Notes under the pieces: generated by a model
What the model saw: the letters and a program-made list of their open reading frames with translations, nothing else
What the model was told of the DNA's origin: nothing
Databases searched by the model: none
From: Cylindrodendrum hubeiense
Lineage: Eukaryota > Ascomycota > Sordariomycetes > Hypocreales > Nectriaceae
Direction: 5' to 3'
Length of the DNA: 48,400 nucleotides
Assembly (NCBI GenBank): GCA_014621425.1
Contig: JAANBB010000315.1
Location: 1 to 48,400, forward strand
Translations under genes and position numbers: made by a program
In this document: positions 33,100 to 45,450 of the stretch, in pieces
Layout of the letters: each line of letters opens with the position of its first letter
How positions within the stretch are numbered: position 1 is the stretch's first letter

Positions 33100-35317
33100 T
33101 TATCGGCTGGTGATTCTCGAGATGGTGAAGACACCCACGATGACCACCGCCAATGTGACGATAGCGCCAGGAAGAAGGAGCTCGTTTGGCACGCCGGCAA
33201 TGACCTGCTCGAGGAGGGGGGGAGGTGCCCTCGTTCGCCGCGGCCGTCGCACAGAAGATGCTGCTTCATCATCGTCGTCTTCCTCATCTTCCTCCTCCTC
33301 TTCCTCTTCCTCATCTGGCCACCACTTGCGTCGGTCCCGGAGACCTGAGCCAGAGGAAATCGTAGGTGTTTGAAGAGCATTCACCTCAAGAGCAGCCGGT
33401 GCAACAGGAGACTTCTCTGGGTCGTGGACAAAAAGATCCACCTTGTCATGGCGGCTTTGGCGAGAAAGCAAGACGGACTCGATCAGGTCTTGGTCGGTTG
33501 TGATGGACACTGAGTCTCCTTCATCGTCCATATAGCTGAGAGCGAATCCAGGACCCGTGATTTTGCCGTCCTGAACGGGAGGGATACCTCCAATAGTGTC
33601 TGCCTCACTGCCAAGCTTAGCAGCGACAGCCGCCACAAATGGCTCCATGCCATCCATGGCAACAACCTTGACACGGTGCACTCGGCCTGAAGGAGCCTTG
33701 AACTTGAAAGCAAAAGGAAGCTCCTCGGGGAGTCGCGACTCAATTCCTTCTGGGATAGTGGATCGAGCAGGGGAGGCGAGGCCGATATGCGAAGCCGAGT
33801 CTCCGGGTGCGACACTGTCGCCAAGGCGCTCGCGGGTAACATCTGGCGACGTGATACGCGAGCCAAGGTTGGTGTGATGCATACCACTGCCCTCTCCGGA
33901 CATCATGGACTCGGACTCATTGTCAAGGGAAAGCCAGAATTTGTTCCAGGCAGGGCCCTCATCGTCAGCAGAGTTGGACATGGTGTTGATTTGCTCCAGA
34001 GTAGCGTAGGTGAGCTTGAGAACGTCGACCATGCCGACAATCTCGCCGCTATCGTTCATGACGGGAAGGTTGAGATAATGACCATCTAGAATTCAAGATT
34101 AGATACAAGACCAAAATATTAAATAGTTGGAGGTACATACCGTGCATCTTGCGAAGAGCCGCCTGAAGGGTCATGTCCATGGGGGCAAAGTCGGGATGAG
34201 GAGTCATGACACGAACGACACTGCAGTTGGCGGGGTCAAGACCGGGAGCAATCACACGGAGGACTACGTCCTTGCTAGTGAAAATGCCCGTAATGGCGCC
34301 TTGATCTTGAACGAGAACAGCAGTGGTGCGGTTCTCCTTCATGAGCTGAGCAGCCTCCTTGACCGAAGTCCTGACATTGACGGTGGTGGGGGGGATGCCG
34401 TCGAGGACGGTCTCCAAGGTCGGGCCAGACATCTTGCTGCGCAGGGCCTCAACGTATGAGATGATCTGCTGGGGTTGGGACGAACCCAATTCGGACTGGA
34501 CACCCTCCAGAGCATCGTATAGCTTGCGGGAGGACGAGTAGGCGCGCTCGAGCTTCTCCATGGCGTCGTAGAAGCACTTGGTGATGTCAAGCACACCGGA
34601 GATGTCCTGGTTCTCATCCATGACAGGCAAGTGGCGGAAGCCCTTTCGGACCATCAAGTCCAAGGCGTCGGTAGCACTGGTGTCGGTCCGGGCGCAAAGA
34701 GGGTTCTTGGTCATAATTTCGGCAATGGTGACATTGGCAGCCTTTGACCCAGCGCCGACAACCCGGAAGGCAAGATCCTTGGCGGTGAAGATTCCGGCGA
34801 TTCGGTCGTCATCGTCGGTAACAAGGACACAGTCCTCTCGCTTGGCAGCCATCAACTGGGCAGCCTCGGCGACGGTGGTATTCGGCTTGATCTGAAGAGC
34901 AGGGCTGGGCTTCAGGGCGAGCACGGTACCCGGAGGGGCCTTTCGGGAGTGTCGAGCACGGCTCGTGAGGTGTTTCTTCTTGGAGAGGTCATTCTCGAGT
35001 TTGCGTCTGATGGCCTGTCACGAGTTCGGCGGTCAGTATGGAAAGCATAGTTGCAGAGCAGCAACAGCATGAGAGAGCTCATAGCTGTAGGGAAGCAAGT
35101 GTGGCTAACGGACCTCATCCCGCTTGGACTGCTTCTGGCGACTGGCACTGACGGCCGAGCCAGCCTCAGCGGGCGGTGGGGGTTGTTGCTTCCGCTCTTT
35201 CTCCTCGTGCTGCTCGAGGACGGGGCGAGGGATGCTGGAGCCACCAGGGCTGTTGCCAAAGGGGGCAGCACCGCGGCCCTGGCGGGTGGGAGTGCCTCTG
35301 TAAGTGTTGCCGGACAT
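33100..35317 (-). CDS. CBS-domain and PB1-domain protein with C-terminal membrane anchor
   Basis: Three exons (35317-35114, 35014-34141, 34085-33100) encode 687 aa. Residues 1-95 are basic and disordered. Four CBS motifs follow in two pairs (about 100-215 and 270-395), each pair normally forming a Bateman module that binds adenosyl nucleotides. A PB1 domain (about 481-578) has a basic strand (KFKAPSGRVHRVKVV) and an acidic OPCA-type loop (YMDDEGDSVSITTDQDL), so it could pair at both faces. A long Glu/Asp run (about 615-640) precedes a basic patch, and one membrane helix (about 655-680, LLLPGAIVTLAVVIVGVFTI) ends the protein, consistent with tail anchoring. The family is widespread in fungi (fission yeast Mug70 type) and its role is unclear; a nucleotide-sensing scaffold on a membrane is an inference. 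Intron 1 has a weak GTCCGT donor. Confidence 0.9.
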
Positions 35318-37770
35318 GTCGGCGGGTGGTGGGATAGTTGGTCAACGAAGAGTCGGACTCAGGACACCGACGGCGTGGGTACGAGGGACAATTGGCAGAG
35401 ACGGCAGAAGTCACAGATGAGTGATCCTATGCCAGGCGGTGCGGCTGCGGCTGCAGAGGGCAGAGGTGGAAGAGATGCACGGACAGCCAATAGCAGCGGC
35501 AGCGATTATTGTCGGGCGTGTGAAATGGGGTGATGTTGAAGGGTTGGCGGAGATGTGGGTGACCTGGGTGCTCCCTGGCACTTTTCTTAGGGACGTTGTC
35601 GCGGTGACTGAGCTGGGTGGGCGACTTGCAAGTTGGGGGAGGCTAATTAGCCCAAAACAGCATCGACCCAGTTGCCGTTTTTGCGGCTTCACCCGACCGC
35701 CCGCGCACGTGTTTGCTTGCAAAACGGCCCCTCCTCGTGACTTAGAGGTTATCACATATCGCATCTCGCAAGCAATGAAGTTGTTCGCCTTGGGGCATTG
35801 GGAAGTCGTCGCTGTCTCTTTAGTCACACATATTTCCGAGTGACAGACACAACTAGGGCTGTAGCTCTTTTTTTTTTTTGCACCGTCGTTTGGGAACAGA
35901 TCCTCAGCAGGTCGATGCGATGCAACCGCAGCTAAGTGCTTCCGTCTTAGCCCTGCATGAACCAGCTCCACGAACGATAGGACAAAACCTCTTAAGGGCT
36001 GCGCTGCCAGGGAAGAAGCATGAACACGTCAGAGACCACGACGAAAACACACCGCTTGCTTATTTTCTATATTTTTGATGCCATTTGTCCAATATACAGA
36101 TGTACCTCAAGTTGAAAAGTGTGAATGCACCCCGGCCGACATGTCCAGGGTAAGCGACTGCTAGCTGTTTTGTTTACATGACGTTAACTGCACGACATGA
36201 TGATGATGGGGATGAACTGCTGCCAATCCGGACTGAAGCACAGTTTCAAGTTTCACGAAGTTTTGTTAGAGCAGCCAGACGTCCACCAAGCATCGATACT
36301 AAACTCTATCTTCCCATTTGAGTCTGGCTTGAAGATCAAACATTCCAAGGAAGGCTAGCGGTGAGGCAATGCCCGGTTCTTTGGGTTGTCTGTGCAGTGT
36401 TGTAGAACGCCTCAAAGCTACCCCTGCCGGGAGGCTTATTCAATAGTACTCTGTACAGCACGCACAGATTTGTGCATGTGGATAGGGACTTTGGACACGG
36501 AGAGAAACCTGGACCCCAGAATGATCAACACATCGAAATGCCCGATCAACGTGGCGATGCGTAGCCCGTCAACCCGTGTGCCCCGTCGCCTCATTGTCGA
36601 CGGTCGTTACTTTTCCCGGAATGCCGATTCCACCATGGACGCCGAGGCGTGGGATAGGCAACGCGGGCGCCGAAACGACACTGCCTCATATACCTGTACC
36701 AATGGAGTAAGCGGCCTGCCTGCCTGGTATGGAGAGCTCCCAAGCTTGGCACCACGAGAGGCAGCTTAGACATCCCAAAGCGCTCCAGACGGCTGAAACC
36801 AGGACGTTGCCGTATCAGGTGCACAGATGGATCGTTGCCACGGGTAGGCGCTTGAGTCTCGGAAGAAGCACAGGAATTCTGGCTTGTCACGGGGCAGCCC
36901 CAATAAGCGCTGCGTTGGTAGGACAGCGCTTCCTGGCAAGTGTGCAGCAGCTATGGTGATGCCATGGGACGAACGTCTCAGCCCAGCCGACGACTGATGG
37001 CGAGACTGGTCCTGCGAGACGGATCATGGCAGCGAAGGGAGGCAATTCGGTGATTGCAGATTGCGACTGGATGCATGGGCCGCCACAGGGAGCTGGACAA
37101 AGGGACAGTGGGACACCCGAGCTTGCCAGCCGCCGCACCGAGCGGGAGAATAAGCGGGAAATCAGCAAAAAGAGAGCAACTGGTTTTCGGCCGTGTCTTA
37201 GAATTGGTCTCGTTAGCCGCCCCTGGTGACGCGGTGGTGCGATACGGGGGTCCTGGGATTGTCCCTTCAAGGGTGGTTGACGTTGCCGTGGCGACGAGGT
37301 CAACACGGCTGGTCGCCATTACACCACGCCGGCTCCCCAAGAGGTCGTCCAAAGCCTGGCCTCTGAATCCACTCTTCCCGATCTCTCTATCGCTTCTTCT
37401 AGCATCCAATCCACACCTCAAGAAGAACAGCTTGCATATCGCATCCCATCACCCGGGAGAGCACTTACCGCGAAGCAAGCTTTCATCAAACCATCTCTCT
37501 CGCCTATACCAGGCATATCCAAACCCTTCTACCTGTTGCAAAGTCGCCTTCGACTGAGCACGACTACAAACCCTTTTTAGCCCGGCGCTCTGTGCTTGCG
37601 CTGCGTGAGGTAAGAGACTGCCCTCAATTGGACACGGCGACGATGGATGCCGAGATACAGCGACGAGATGATACTGACTGGTTGCGCTCGCAGTTTCGGA
37701 CCCATAGGTTCCCATTCGACAACCAAAACCGACGACAATTCCCTTCCGGACTCCCCTTGCGACAATAAAA
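35318..37770. other. long divergent upstream region
   Basis: About 2.45 kb between the start codons of the CBS-PB1 gene (-) and the C2H2 factor (+). Open frames of up to about 185 codons occur but lack domains and overlap each other on both strands. A long upstream region is common for developmental transcription factors, and the last few hundred bases (CT-rich with ATCC/ACCA runs) look like a long 5' leader. No gene is supported. Confidence 0.5.
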
Positions 37771-40194
37771 ATGCTGTCAAATCCCAACGGACTCCACGCC
37801 CGCCAACGGCAACATCGGCGTCAAAACTCGACGCCGACTGCCTTTGAGGGTGTGAAGATTCCTAACCTGCCCAACACAACACAACGGCAAGCCGCTGGCC
37901 ATCGCCGCGGCCTCAGCCTCGACATCCGACGTCATCACAACTCATCATCACCGGCAGCACGACAAAACTTCATGGTAAGTACACATACTAACAACACAGG
38001 ATTAGCAAGCAATCCGCAGCATCATGTTCTGCGAGAAGCGCAGCAGCAACGTATTCAAGCACGCCCGGGCACACAGCAGCACCCTTACGCCAACCTGGCG
38101 CCAAGCGGGAGCGAGAACTACTTGATCTCCCCCCATGGAACTCCTCAGGCACAACGGTTTGACCCGTCCTGCTTTGACCCTAACAATCTTCCCTTCGACC
38201 CATACAGTGGTGACCTGAACGTGATGATGGGCAAGGGCCAAGCAGTCTACGGAGAAAACATGTCGGGAGGTAAGGACTTTGACCTTTTTAACAATGACAG
38301 TGCTCTTTCAACTCCTACGTATCTGAACTTCCAAGAAAGCCCCTCTGCGCCTGGATGGGCGTCCGAGGGCGACACATCCAGCACGCGGAGGACTTCGCGG
38401 AGGATCAGCAACGGGATCATGGACCGAGTCAGCAAATTTGAGACCCTCGGAGCCGATGGGCTCCCAAGGCCGACTACACCCCCGAATTCAAACTCACAGA
38501 GTAAGTCCTGATTTTGATGAGAATTGTCACGGCAACGCTCGCTCACACACTCAACAGACTACTACCCCCCTACACCAATGGAGACTCCCCATGACCGATT
38601 GGTAAAGAATGAACCTACCCCCAGCAGATTCCAGGATGGCTACGACGAGTCAATGGAGGAGACCATCAAGCCCGTGAGGACTCGCGGAAACGCAAACCGA
38701 CGCGCCCAGACCATCTTCCAGGACATGCGCAAGCAGTCCGAGCAGACTGAGATTCCCAACCCTCCCAGATCTGCCCCGATGCCCGAGGCCGAGTCCTTCC
38801 ATGGCTTGCCCATGCACACTCCCGACTACATGAACATGAACAACTTTAACAGCGAGTTCATGAAGATTGAGAACGGATTTGAGCGGGACCAAGCCGAGGT
38901 CCATGGCCTTGACATGAACCAAATGTCCCAGCACGCCTCCCCCGGCACTCCTCAGATGACCCAGTTCATGACCTTTGACAACAAGCCCGACCTCAGACCT
39001 TACCCCTTGACTGCCCAAGCCCTCTCTGCCCATCCTTCTTCAGACTCTCACCGCGATTCACCCCACCGCCGCACTGAGTCTTTGGCTAGCATTGCCAGCG
39101 CTGCTAGCATCGCCAGCATCAACATCGAAGAGACCAAGACCGATACCGGTGTCACTATCGAAGAGATCTCACAGTACATCCGCGGCCCCGACGCTGCGGA
39201 TGGCAAGTGGGTGTGCCAGTTCGACGACTGCGGCAAGAAGTTTGGCCGCAAGGAGAACATCAAGTCCCACGTCCAGACCCATCTCAACGACCGCCAGTAC
39301 CAGTGCCCGACCTGCAACAAGTGCTTCGTCCGTCAACACGACCTCAAGAGACACGCCAAGATCCACACCGGAATCAAGCCCTACCCTTGCGAGTGCGGCA
39401 ACAGCTTCGCTCGCCACGATGCGCTGACCAGGCATCGCCAACGAGGCATGTGCATTGGCGCCTTTGACGGCATCGTCCGCAAGGTTGTCAAGCGAGGCCG
39501 ACCGAAGAAGAACCGCCCCGATATGGATACCCGCATGGAGAAGTCTGCGCGAACCCGCAAGAAGAACATGTCCGTCAGCTCGATGTCGTCTTTCTCGGGC
39601 TACTCTGATTGCTCCTCTGCGAACTCGCCCGACAACGACTTCAACATGCTCGATGACATGATCGAGATGGGAATGAATGCCCAGACTCATAACCTGGCAT
39701 CCGTCTCTTCCGCTCCGATGATATCCATGCCTGCTGCCACGACCATGGCCGACATGGCCTCGTCTCCCTCGGCAGTCAGCGCCCACTCCTACGTCTCCCC
39801 CGAAGCCATCATGGATGGAACCCCAGTGAATGCCGCGTCTCCCGCAAAGAGCGCAGCAAGCCAGTACAACACCCCTCCTGAGCTGTCTCAGTCGTCTTCC
39901 CCGCCTCCCACTCGATTCTTCGACGTGGACCCCAACACCTCTATTGGCACTGACGACCTGAGCACTCTCTCCGGCACCAGTGCGTTGATGAGCTCCGCCA
40001 GCATGAGCGGAACCCTGCCTCTTGGCATGAGCGACCACGACGATGACATGCTGCTCCAATTCACCAACGATGACGGTCTAGTCCAGCTAGACCGCGATCC
40101 CAGCATGCTCATGATGAGCAAGTTTGACGAAGAATTCGACAACGCCGTCGGCATGTTCACCAACAACGACGACGTCTTCTTCGGCAGCACTTGA
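37771..40194 (+). CDS. C2H2 zinc-finger transcription factor, Swi5/Ace2 type
   Basis: Two certain exons (37771-38500 and 38558-40194) give 788 aa. A possible extra intron at 37975-38019 (45 nt, GTAAGT donor, ACTAAC branch, in frame) would remove 15 residues. The protein is long and disordered, with SP/TP sites, and carries three adjacent zinc fingers at about residues 462-540: C-x4-C-x12-H-x3-H, C-x2-C-x12-H-x3-H, and an atypical third one (C-x-C-x12-H-x5-C, RQRGMC). A basic stretch RKVVKRGRPKKNRP that looks like a nuclear signal follows. This finger pattern and order matches the Swi5/Ace2 group of cell-cycle and cell-separation regulators. The C-terminus is acidic and hydrophobic and could be an activation domain. 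The target genes are unknown; related filamentous-fungal factors affect conidiation and growth. Confidence 0.9.
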
Positions 40195-41154
40195 GCCCAC
40201 AAGCTCATAAATCTCATTCATATCGTCACGCCAAAAGTTCTTATCATCTTCAACTGCCACATACAACCTCGGGGTATCTAATCAAGCGACTTGTTTTATT
40301 TCACTGTTTGCGTTCAAAAATTCACTTTTTTCAGGGAGGGGGGGCTCGGGAACCGGATCTTCTACGACGCGGATCTTTACGACGCTCATGTCCATTTTCT
40401 GTCCATTTTGACGTTCTCCAGCGCGGAGAACTCAATGTAATCAACAACTGGCCATTTGGGAAGATCCATTTTTTTGGATTTTGTTTTCATCATCCGCAGC
40501 TTTGGCTTGTACAATAGGAGAGGATCCTGGGGTATCATTCTGGATAAATCTGGTTGGGGGGAAGGGCGAATCGGTTATCATGGTTTTTAGAAAGCAAAGT
40601 GAGGCGGCTTAGATGGGGACTGCGTCTTCATTGAGCTGCCGGAGTTGCGATATGCTTTGCTTTTTGGTAGACAATTCAATGGGAGCTTCATTGACCACTA
40701 TAAAACATTGGCTTTTTAATGTGATGTAAATGTGATAATTGCATGCAATCTGGAAACACCCCCGTTACTGCTTGTAGGCTTCCACTGATCTCAGCTGGGG
40801 GCAGACAGAGAGTGGGGTCGCCGTTCATGATTCAATATCTGCGTCAATGTGATGTGACGGCGATTAAAGCTCATGATTTCCCCTCAAATCTATTGTTTCC
40901 CCATGTGAATTCTTTCTTTTCAGTTTCTGTAGCTGGAAATGATTGGTTGCTCGCTTTGATCGGTTGCATGCAGTGTTTGTCAGATGGGATATTGTTAGTG
41001 TCAAACAAGCCACTCAGCCTTGCTTCACCACGTAACCCAAGAAGGCCCACCGCCGGCAAAACCTCATCCTTAAAACTACCAACATTCAGTTTTGAAATCT
41101 TGAAATCCTGTCATCTCGATTGCTCGGGCATGATAGAAGTTCTATTTTCTCATT
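40195..41154. other. intergenic
   Basis: Starts with the 3' UTR of the C2H2 gene, with T-rich runs and a G-rich run near 40340, and contains the promoter of the MYND gene. No frame with domain support was found. Confidence 0.5.
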
Positions 41155-44100
41155 ATGTTGACGCCAACTGTCGCTAACCGCATCAGCCTGCTCTATGCAG
41201 TTGGGAATACCCCAGCAACGAGCTTGACGAGATGTCTTCCTCACGGCCAGGACGCAGCTGTACTATCGCTTGGCTGCGGCGACTTGCGTAACCTCCTGTA
41301 CACTGCGTATTCTGAAAAAGGCCTTCGTGTGTATTCCTTCCCCTTGAATGATAGGTCTGGGATGCTGACTGCCTGGTAGCGCCGAGGAAGCTTGATGCTA
41401 CGTGCTGCGACATTGACGAGAGAATCATCGGTAATGCCCCGCCTTGGACTGCGACGTCGACCAACAACACTAACTGATCCAGCCCGCAACACCGTTCTAC
41501 TGTCATTTATCCTTGATGGAGATAAGAAGCTGAGCAATGAGTTGTTGTGGAATTCTTACTACCACATGTTCATCGAATGTGCTGCAGCAGATGCCATCCT
41601 CGAGCAGACCACCAAGTTGCTGTCCATCTCAGAGACCCTCGAGGACTGGGAAGCCAATGTCTACGGGCGTGCCATCAAATTCTGCGACTCGGACACACTA
41701 TCAGACGTCCGCAATGTTTGGAAACAAATCAAAGACGCAGCTGAGAAGTGTCACAAAGAAAGCTACCAGAAAGAAGTCCTGAAAAATGTGCAACCTTCAC
41801 GAGACTACCACGGCCAGATGATTGGCAAGGCCGGCGTCAACATCACGGGCATGCGATCAGCAGCTCCGCTTTCATTGCAGTCTCAAGACGAGCTGCCTGT
41901 CGCAGCTGCGCAATACTGGAAGGACGGTACCGTGACGCCTAGTCAGGGAGGACTTCAATTCCCCAACCCTTTGCTCTCCGGGCTTCTCTCTGAAACCGAG
42001 ATCCTGCATTATGGGAGTGACCCAGTTCTGAGTTACCACCTTGCCACGGCATATGCCTCACTTGCAGAGTCATCGCCCTTGAATCCCACCGATGTCGAGG
42101 AGGGATTTAAGGCCGCGGCAGCAGCAAAGACTCAGTTCAACGAATGGATCTCAGCATTCAGACTTATCTTTGGGAAGAAGCTCGTCGTCCGCTACGCCGT
42201 AGCTGATGCATTGACATTTTCTCACAGCCTCCAGAGCGCTTCTGCTACTGGTTCAAGTGCAAACTTGTACAGAAAACTCTGGGATAGTAGACCGTTGAGC
42301 CTGAATCAGAAAGAGTACGGAAAGGGCGGTACCGGACCGACGGCGTTTGATATCATCGATACCTCCAACCTCAGCGACCACATTGGTGCCATCAACATTC
42401 TTGTGGCTGCAGGCCCCTTACTTAAGGACCAGCCATGGGCATCACTTTTCACAGAGCTCTTGATTCAGAGCGGGGGATCGCAAAAGAGCGCACTCGAAAA
42501 CATTCTCCGAGGCGACGCACCGACCGTGTCACTTCTTCTAGGTTTCAGCCCAGTGCAGTATTGGACGAACGCCAAGTGTGAGTCGCATGTCGATGAAGTC
42601 TTCTTGGGCCTCATGGACCAGTCGTCCCAGCGACTCGAGACGCAGTTTCGTACCAGACTGGCCTGGAAGAGTGACGATCAGTTTTCGGGATATGCCCAAG
42701 GACGGAGCAAATTGCACGTTGAAGCCAAGTCACTGGCGCGACTTATCCTACCTCTCTTTTGCCGCATGTTCGAGGCCGAAAATGTGGCCAAGCCAACTGC
42801 TGCTTTCCATGCACGAAGCAACATATATCCACATTTTCACCGCGGAAGCTTTGCGGCTTTGCTCAAGCTGGTTATGCGGCGAGTGCAAACTGACTGGCCA
42901 GTCATGTGTACTGAGCTTCTCAGGATGTCTGCCCAGGATCCAAGCATGATGCTAGCTAGCAATCAGATACAGGACCTCTGCACCCAACTCCACCTGCTCG
43001 ACGTCAACACAGAACGGTGGATCCTGAATCAGATCAGTTACAGCCCCGAACTTGGCACTTTCAACGCCTGGAAGCCGATCCCTCCAGCAGTCGCTGTCAC
43101 GGTCGTCGTCCCTCGCAGTGCCATCTCTCGTCTGTATCAGGATTCCCCGCAACACAAGATGGCATCGCCTTTTCTTGTTGGATCTCTGAGGACCAGTCCC
43201 AAAGCTGCTAGTCAGTGGCACAACATGTTCGGAGACGTCCACATCGTTTTTGGAAACGTCAAGGAAACGGGCTTGCGCCAGGACCAAAACTTTCAGATCT
43301 CGATTGAACAAGATCAGGATGGGTGGTCGGGTACTGCGCCTCTGATTGCTTCGTTCTACGTACCTGTTTCTGCGCTTCAGGTCGAGCCCAAAAACACACT
43401 TATTGGGTTATCAGTGGTACCTTTGGGACAAAGTGCAATGCTCTATAGCCGCACGCTGGGGCTTAACATGATCGTCTTCGAGACGAATTTAGAAGACAGG
43501 CCGACAGTCTTTGTGACAAAGTATATGCCCGGACAGAAAGCATACCCTGTCGTTTGCAGCCGGGTGAAGGATTTGGACAGCGTCGTGGACAAGGGCAAAG
43601 ACGACAAGACCACGAAACTTTTGGCTGAGGTTCCTCTAACTGGGTCTAAACTTACCACGATCACTGGCCACCTCGACATTACTTCAAAGAAAGGCAAGGA
43701 CCTTCTAAAGGAGAAGGTTCCCATCGAGCTCCGCCAGGAAAGCCCCTTTGTTATTGATATTGTGTTCGGATCCGACAAACTCATCTGCCCTGTCAGATTT
43801 CCGGTACCAGTCACAAAGACAGGGTGCAAAACACGTATAGCTCGTACTTCGGGCTATATCGAGTTGATTGCACCTGTGGCCCAGGCAGGAGTTTCCGAAG
43901 AGCTTGCTGATTTCATCTTCCCTGCTACACTCTCGTCTTCCAGTGTACCGTCCACGATGAACACACCACATCTCAACCTCGACTCTCTCCCGATTCTTGA
44001 CACTCAGAAAAATACTGATAAGCTTAAGTGGCTTACCACGCTTACGTCTCTCCAGTTCTCCGCCCGAGAGAAACGACTACGTGACGAAGCTGACTCTGAG

Positions 44101-44871
44101 ACGGGTATCTCGAATGATCCAAGGGTAAACTTCAAGGAGTCTTTGTTCACCATGTTCATGCTTGCCTCGGGGCTCCAGGGCGGACAAACAGGAATGTTCT
44201 CCATTAACCATCCGGAGCAGGGTGGTATCCACATGCTGATCTTTGTATCGGCCCTGCGACTCGATGGAGACAGTGCCTCAGTGGTCTTGGACGCAGCAGT
44301 GCTCCCATTTACTCTTGAACTGATTGAGTCAGGAAGGATGGAGCCTTTCCTGTTGATGATCAGAAATCTTGAGTGCTGCACGTTGAACGTTAATGACGCC
44401 GAGTTGGTCCTTTGGAAGAAGATCCTTCCGTCGCTGGTAGAGCGATGCCGCACATGGTCTCACGGCGCCAACTGCGAGTACAAAAGGAAGAATGCCACGA
44501 TTCCACTAAACCTCGAGCCCGGCAAGCAGCTTCTCTGCTCATGCGGTAACGGGCGTCTGCCCGAAAACTTTGTGGGGCTTCCTGAGTGGGATAATGCGGC
44601 TCCCAACGCAGTGAGGGTGGCAATCAGCCCGACGTATGCTGTGCCGTTTGTGGAGGAGGTGGTTGACCGAAGCCTCATCCCTCGGATGGAGTCTCTAAGT
44701 GTCAACACGGACCGGTGCCGGAACTGTGGTAAGCCTGATGGTACAGACGGTGTGTCGTTGAAGAAGTGCCTGCGGTGCTTCAAGGCCAAGTATTGCTCGG
44801 GACAATGTCAGAAGCAGGACTGGAAAAAGCACCGGATGGAGTGCAAGGACACAGATGCGACTGATGTATAA
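41155..44871 (+). CDS. DUF4470 and MYND zinc-finger protein
   Basis: Three exons (41155-41326, 41380-41430, 41483-44871) give 1203 aa. The N-terminus (about 45-150: VLSLGCGDLRNLLYTAY... PPRKLDATCCDIDERIIARN) matches DUF4470, a methyltransferase-like fold; SLGCGD resembles a SAM-binding motif but the rest is degenerate. The long middle section has no recognised domain. The C-terminus carries a MYND zinc finger (about 1145-1195): C-x2-C, C-x2-C, C-x3-C-x7-H-x3-C, which binds short proline-rich peptides in other proteins. DUF4470-MYND proteins are frequent and often multicopy in filamentous fungi and are poorly understood. Frame continuity supports the splice sites. The short middle exon (51 nt) is essential to join SEKGL to PPRKLDATCCDID. 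No transfer or disruption is seen. Confidence 0.9.
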
Positions 44872-45450
44872 GTGATGGTTTCGATTGGTCACTTGGGGGA
44901 CGGGAAGTGAGGCAGGTTGTGGAAGTAGTCAAGACGCATGCATGTAAGAATGATCATGGCCAAACGACTACAAAGAAGAACCATCTCAAATGTAAATTTC
45001 GACGTATATCCGCGTGGCACCTGGTGGAGGGAGTCAAGACGACTGTAAGAGTGAACATGGCCAGCTGCCTAACAGGAGAACCATCTCGAATGCAATTGTC
45101 GACTTATATCCGCGTGGCATCTTGTGGAGATAGTCAAGACGTCTGTAAGAGTGAAGACGGCCAGCCACCTACCAGAAGAACCATCTCGAATGTACTTGGC
45201 GACTTATACCCGCTAACTAGCCCGCCCTCATTGGCACCTGACCGAGGGGCGGCTCACCGAGGTTTGGTGGCAGCCTACACCGCCCTCACCTTGGAGGGGG
45301 GCAGAAAAAAATGTCCAGCGCCAGCCCGCTATTGCCTATTCCACAGCTGGTGCGAGCTTGTGGGATTACGAAATCGCGAACCAACTCCCACTCCAGACCT
45401 CGACTCAACCTCGACATCCCCCCGCGCACCGAACCAAGAATTTCTCAGTC
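44872..45450. other. intergenic region with 100-bp tandem repeat, CCT6 promoter
   Basis: Between the MYND stop and the CCT6 start. Most of it is a three-copy tandem repeat (listed separately), then a GC-rich leader with Ser/Pro-coding shadow frames. No gene is supported. Confidence 0.6.
44917..45220. repeat. three-copy ~100-bp tandem repeat before CCT6
   Basis: Three imperfect head-to-tail copies start at about 44917, 45022 and 45122. The block GAACCATCTC aligns at 44978, 45078 and 45178 (exact 100-bp spacing), and the block TATATCCGCGTGGC at 45005 and 45105, with a decayed copy at 45205. Copy 1 carries 5 extra bases. The units contain no tRNA- or transposon-like structure. Each copy carries a GAAnnATCnnGAA-type word, 13 bp long, resembling a heat-shock element with one mismatch; copy 1 has an extra decay (AAA for the last GAA). 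Confidence 0.9.

Noticed and set aside
35318..37770. Several 100-185-codon frames in the long divergent region.
   Set aside because: They overlap each other on both strands, lack domains and lie where two long upstream regions are expected.
44917..45220. Possible CRISPR-like array.
   Set aside because: Only three imperfect 100-bp copies in a eukaryotic promoter; units are contiguous with no spacers.
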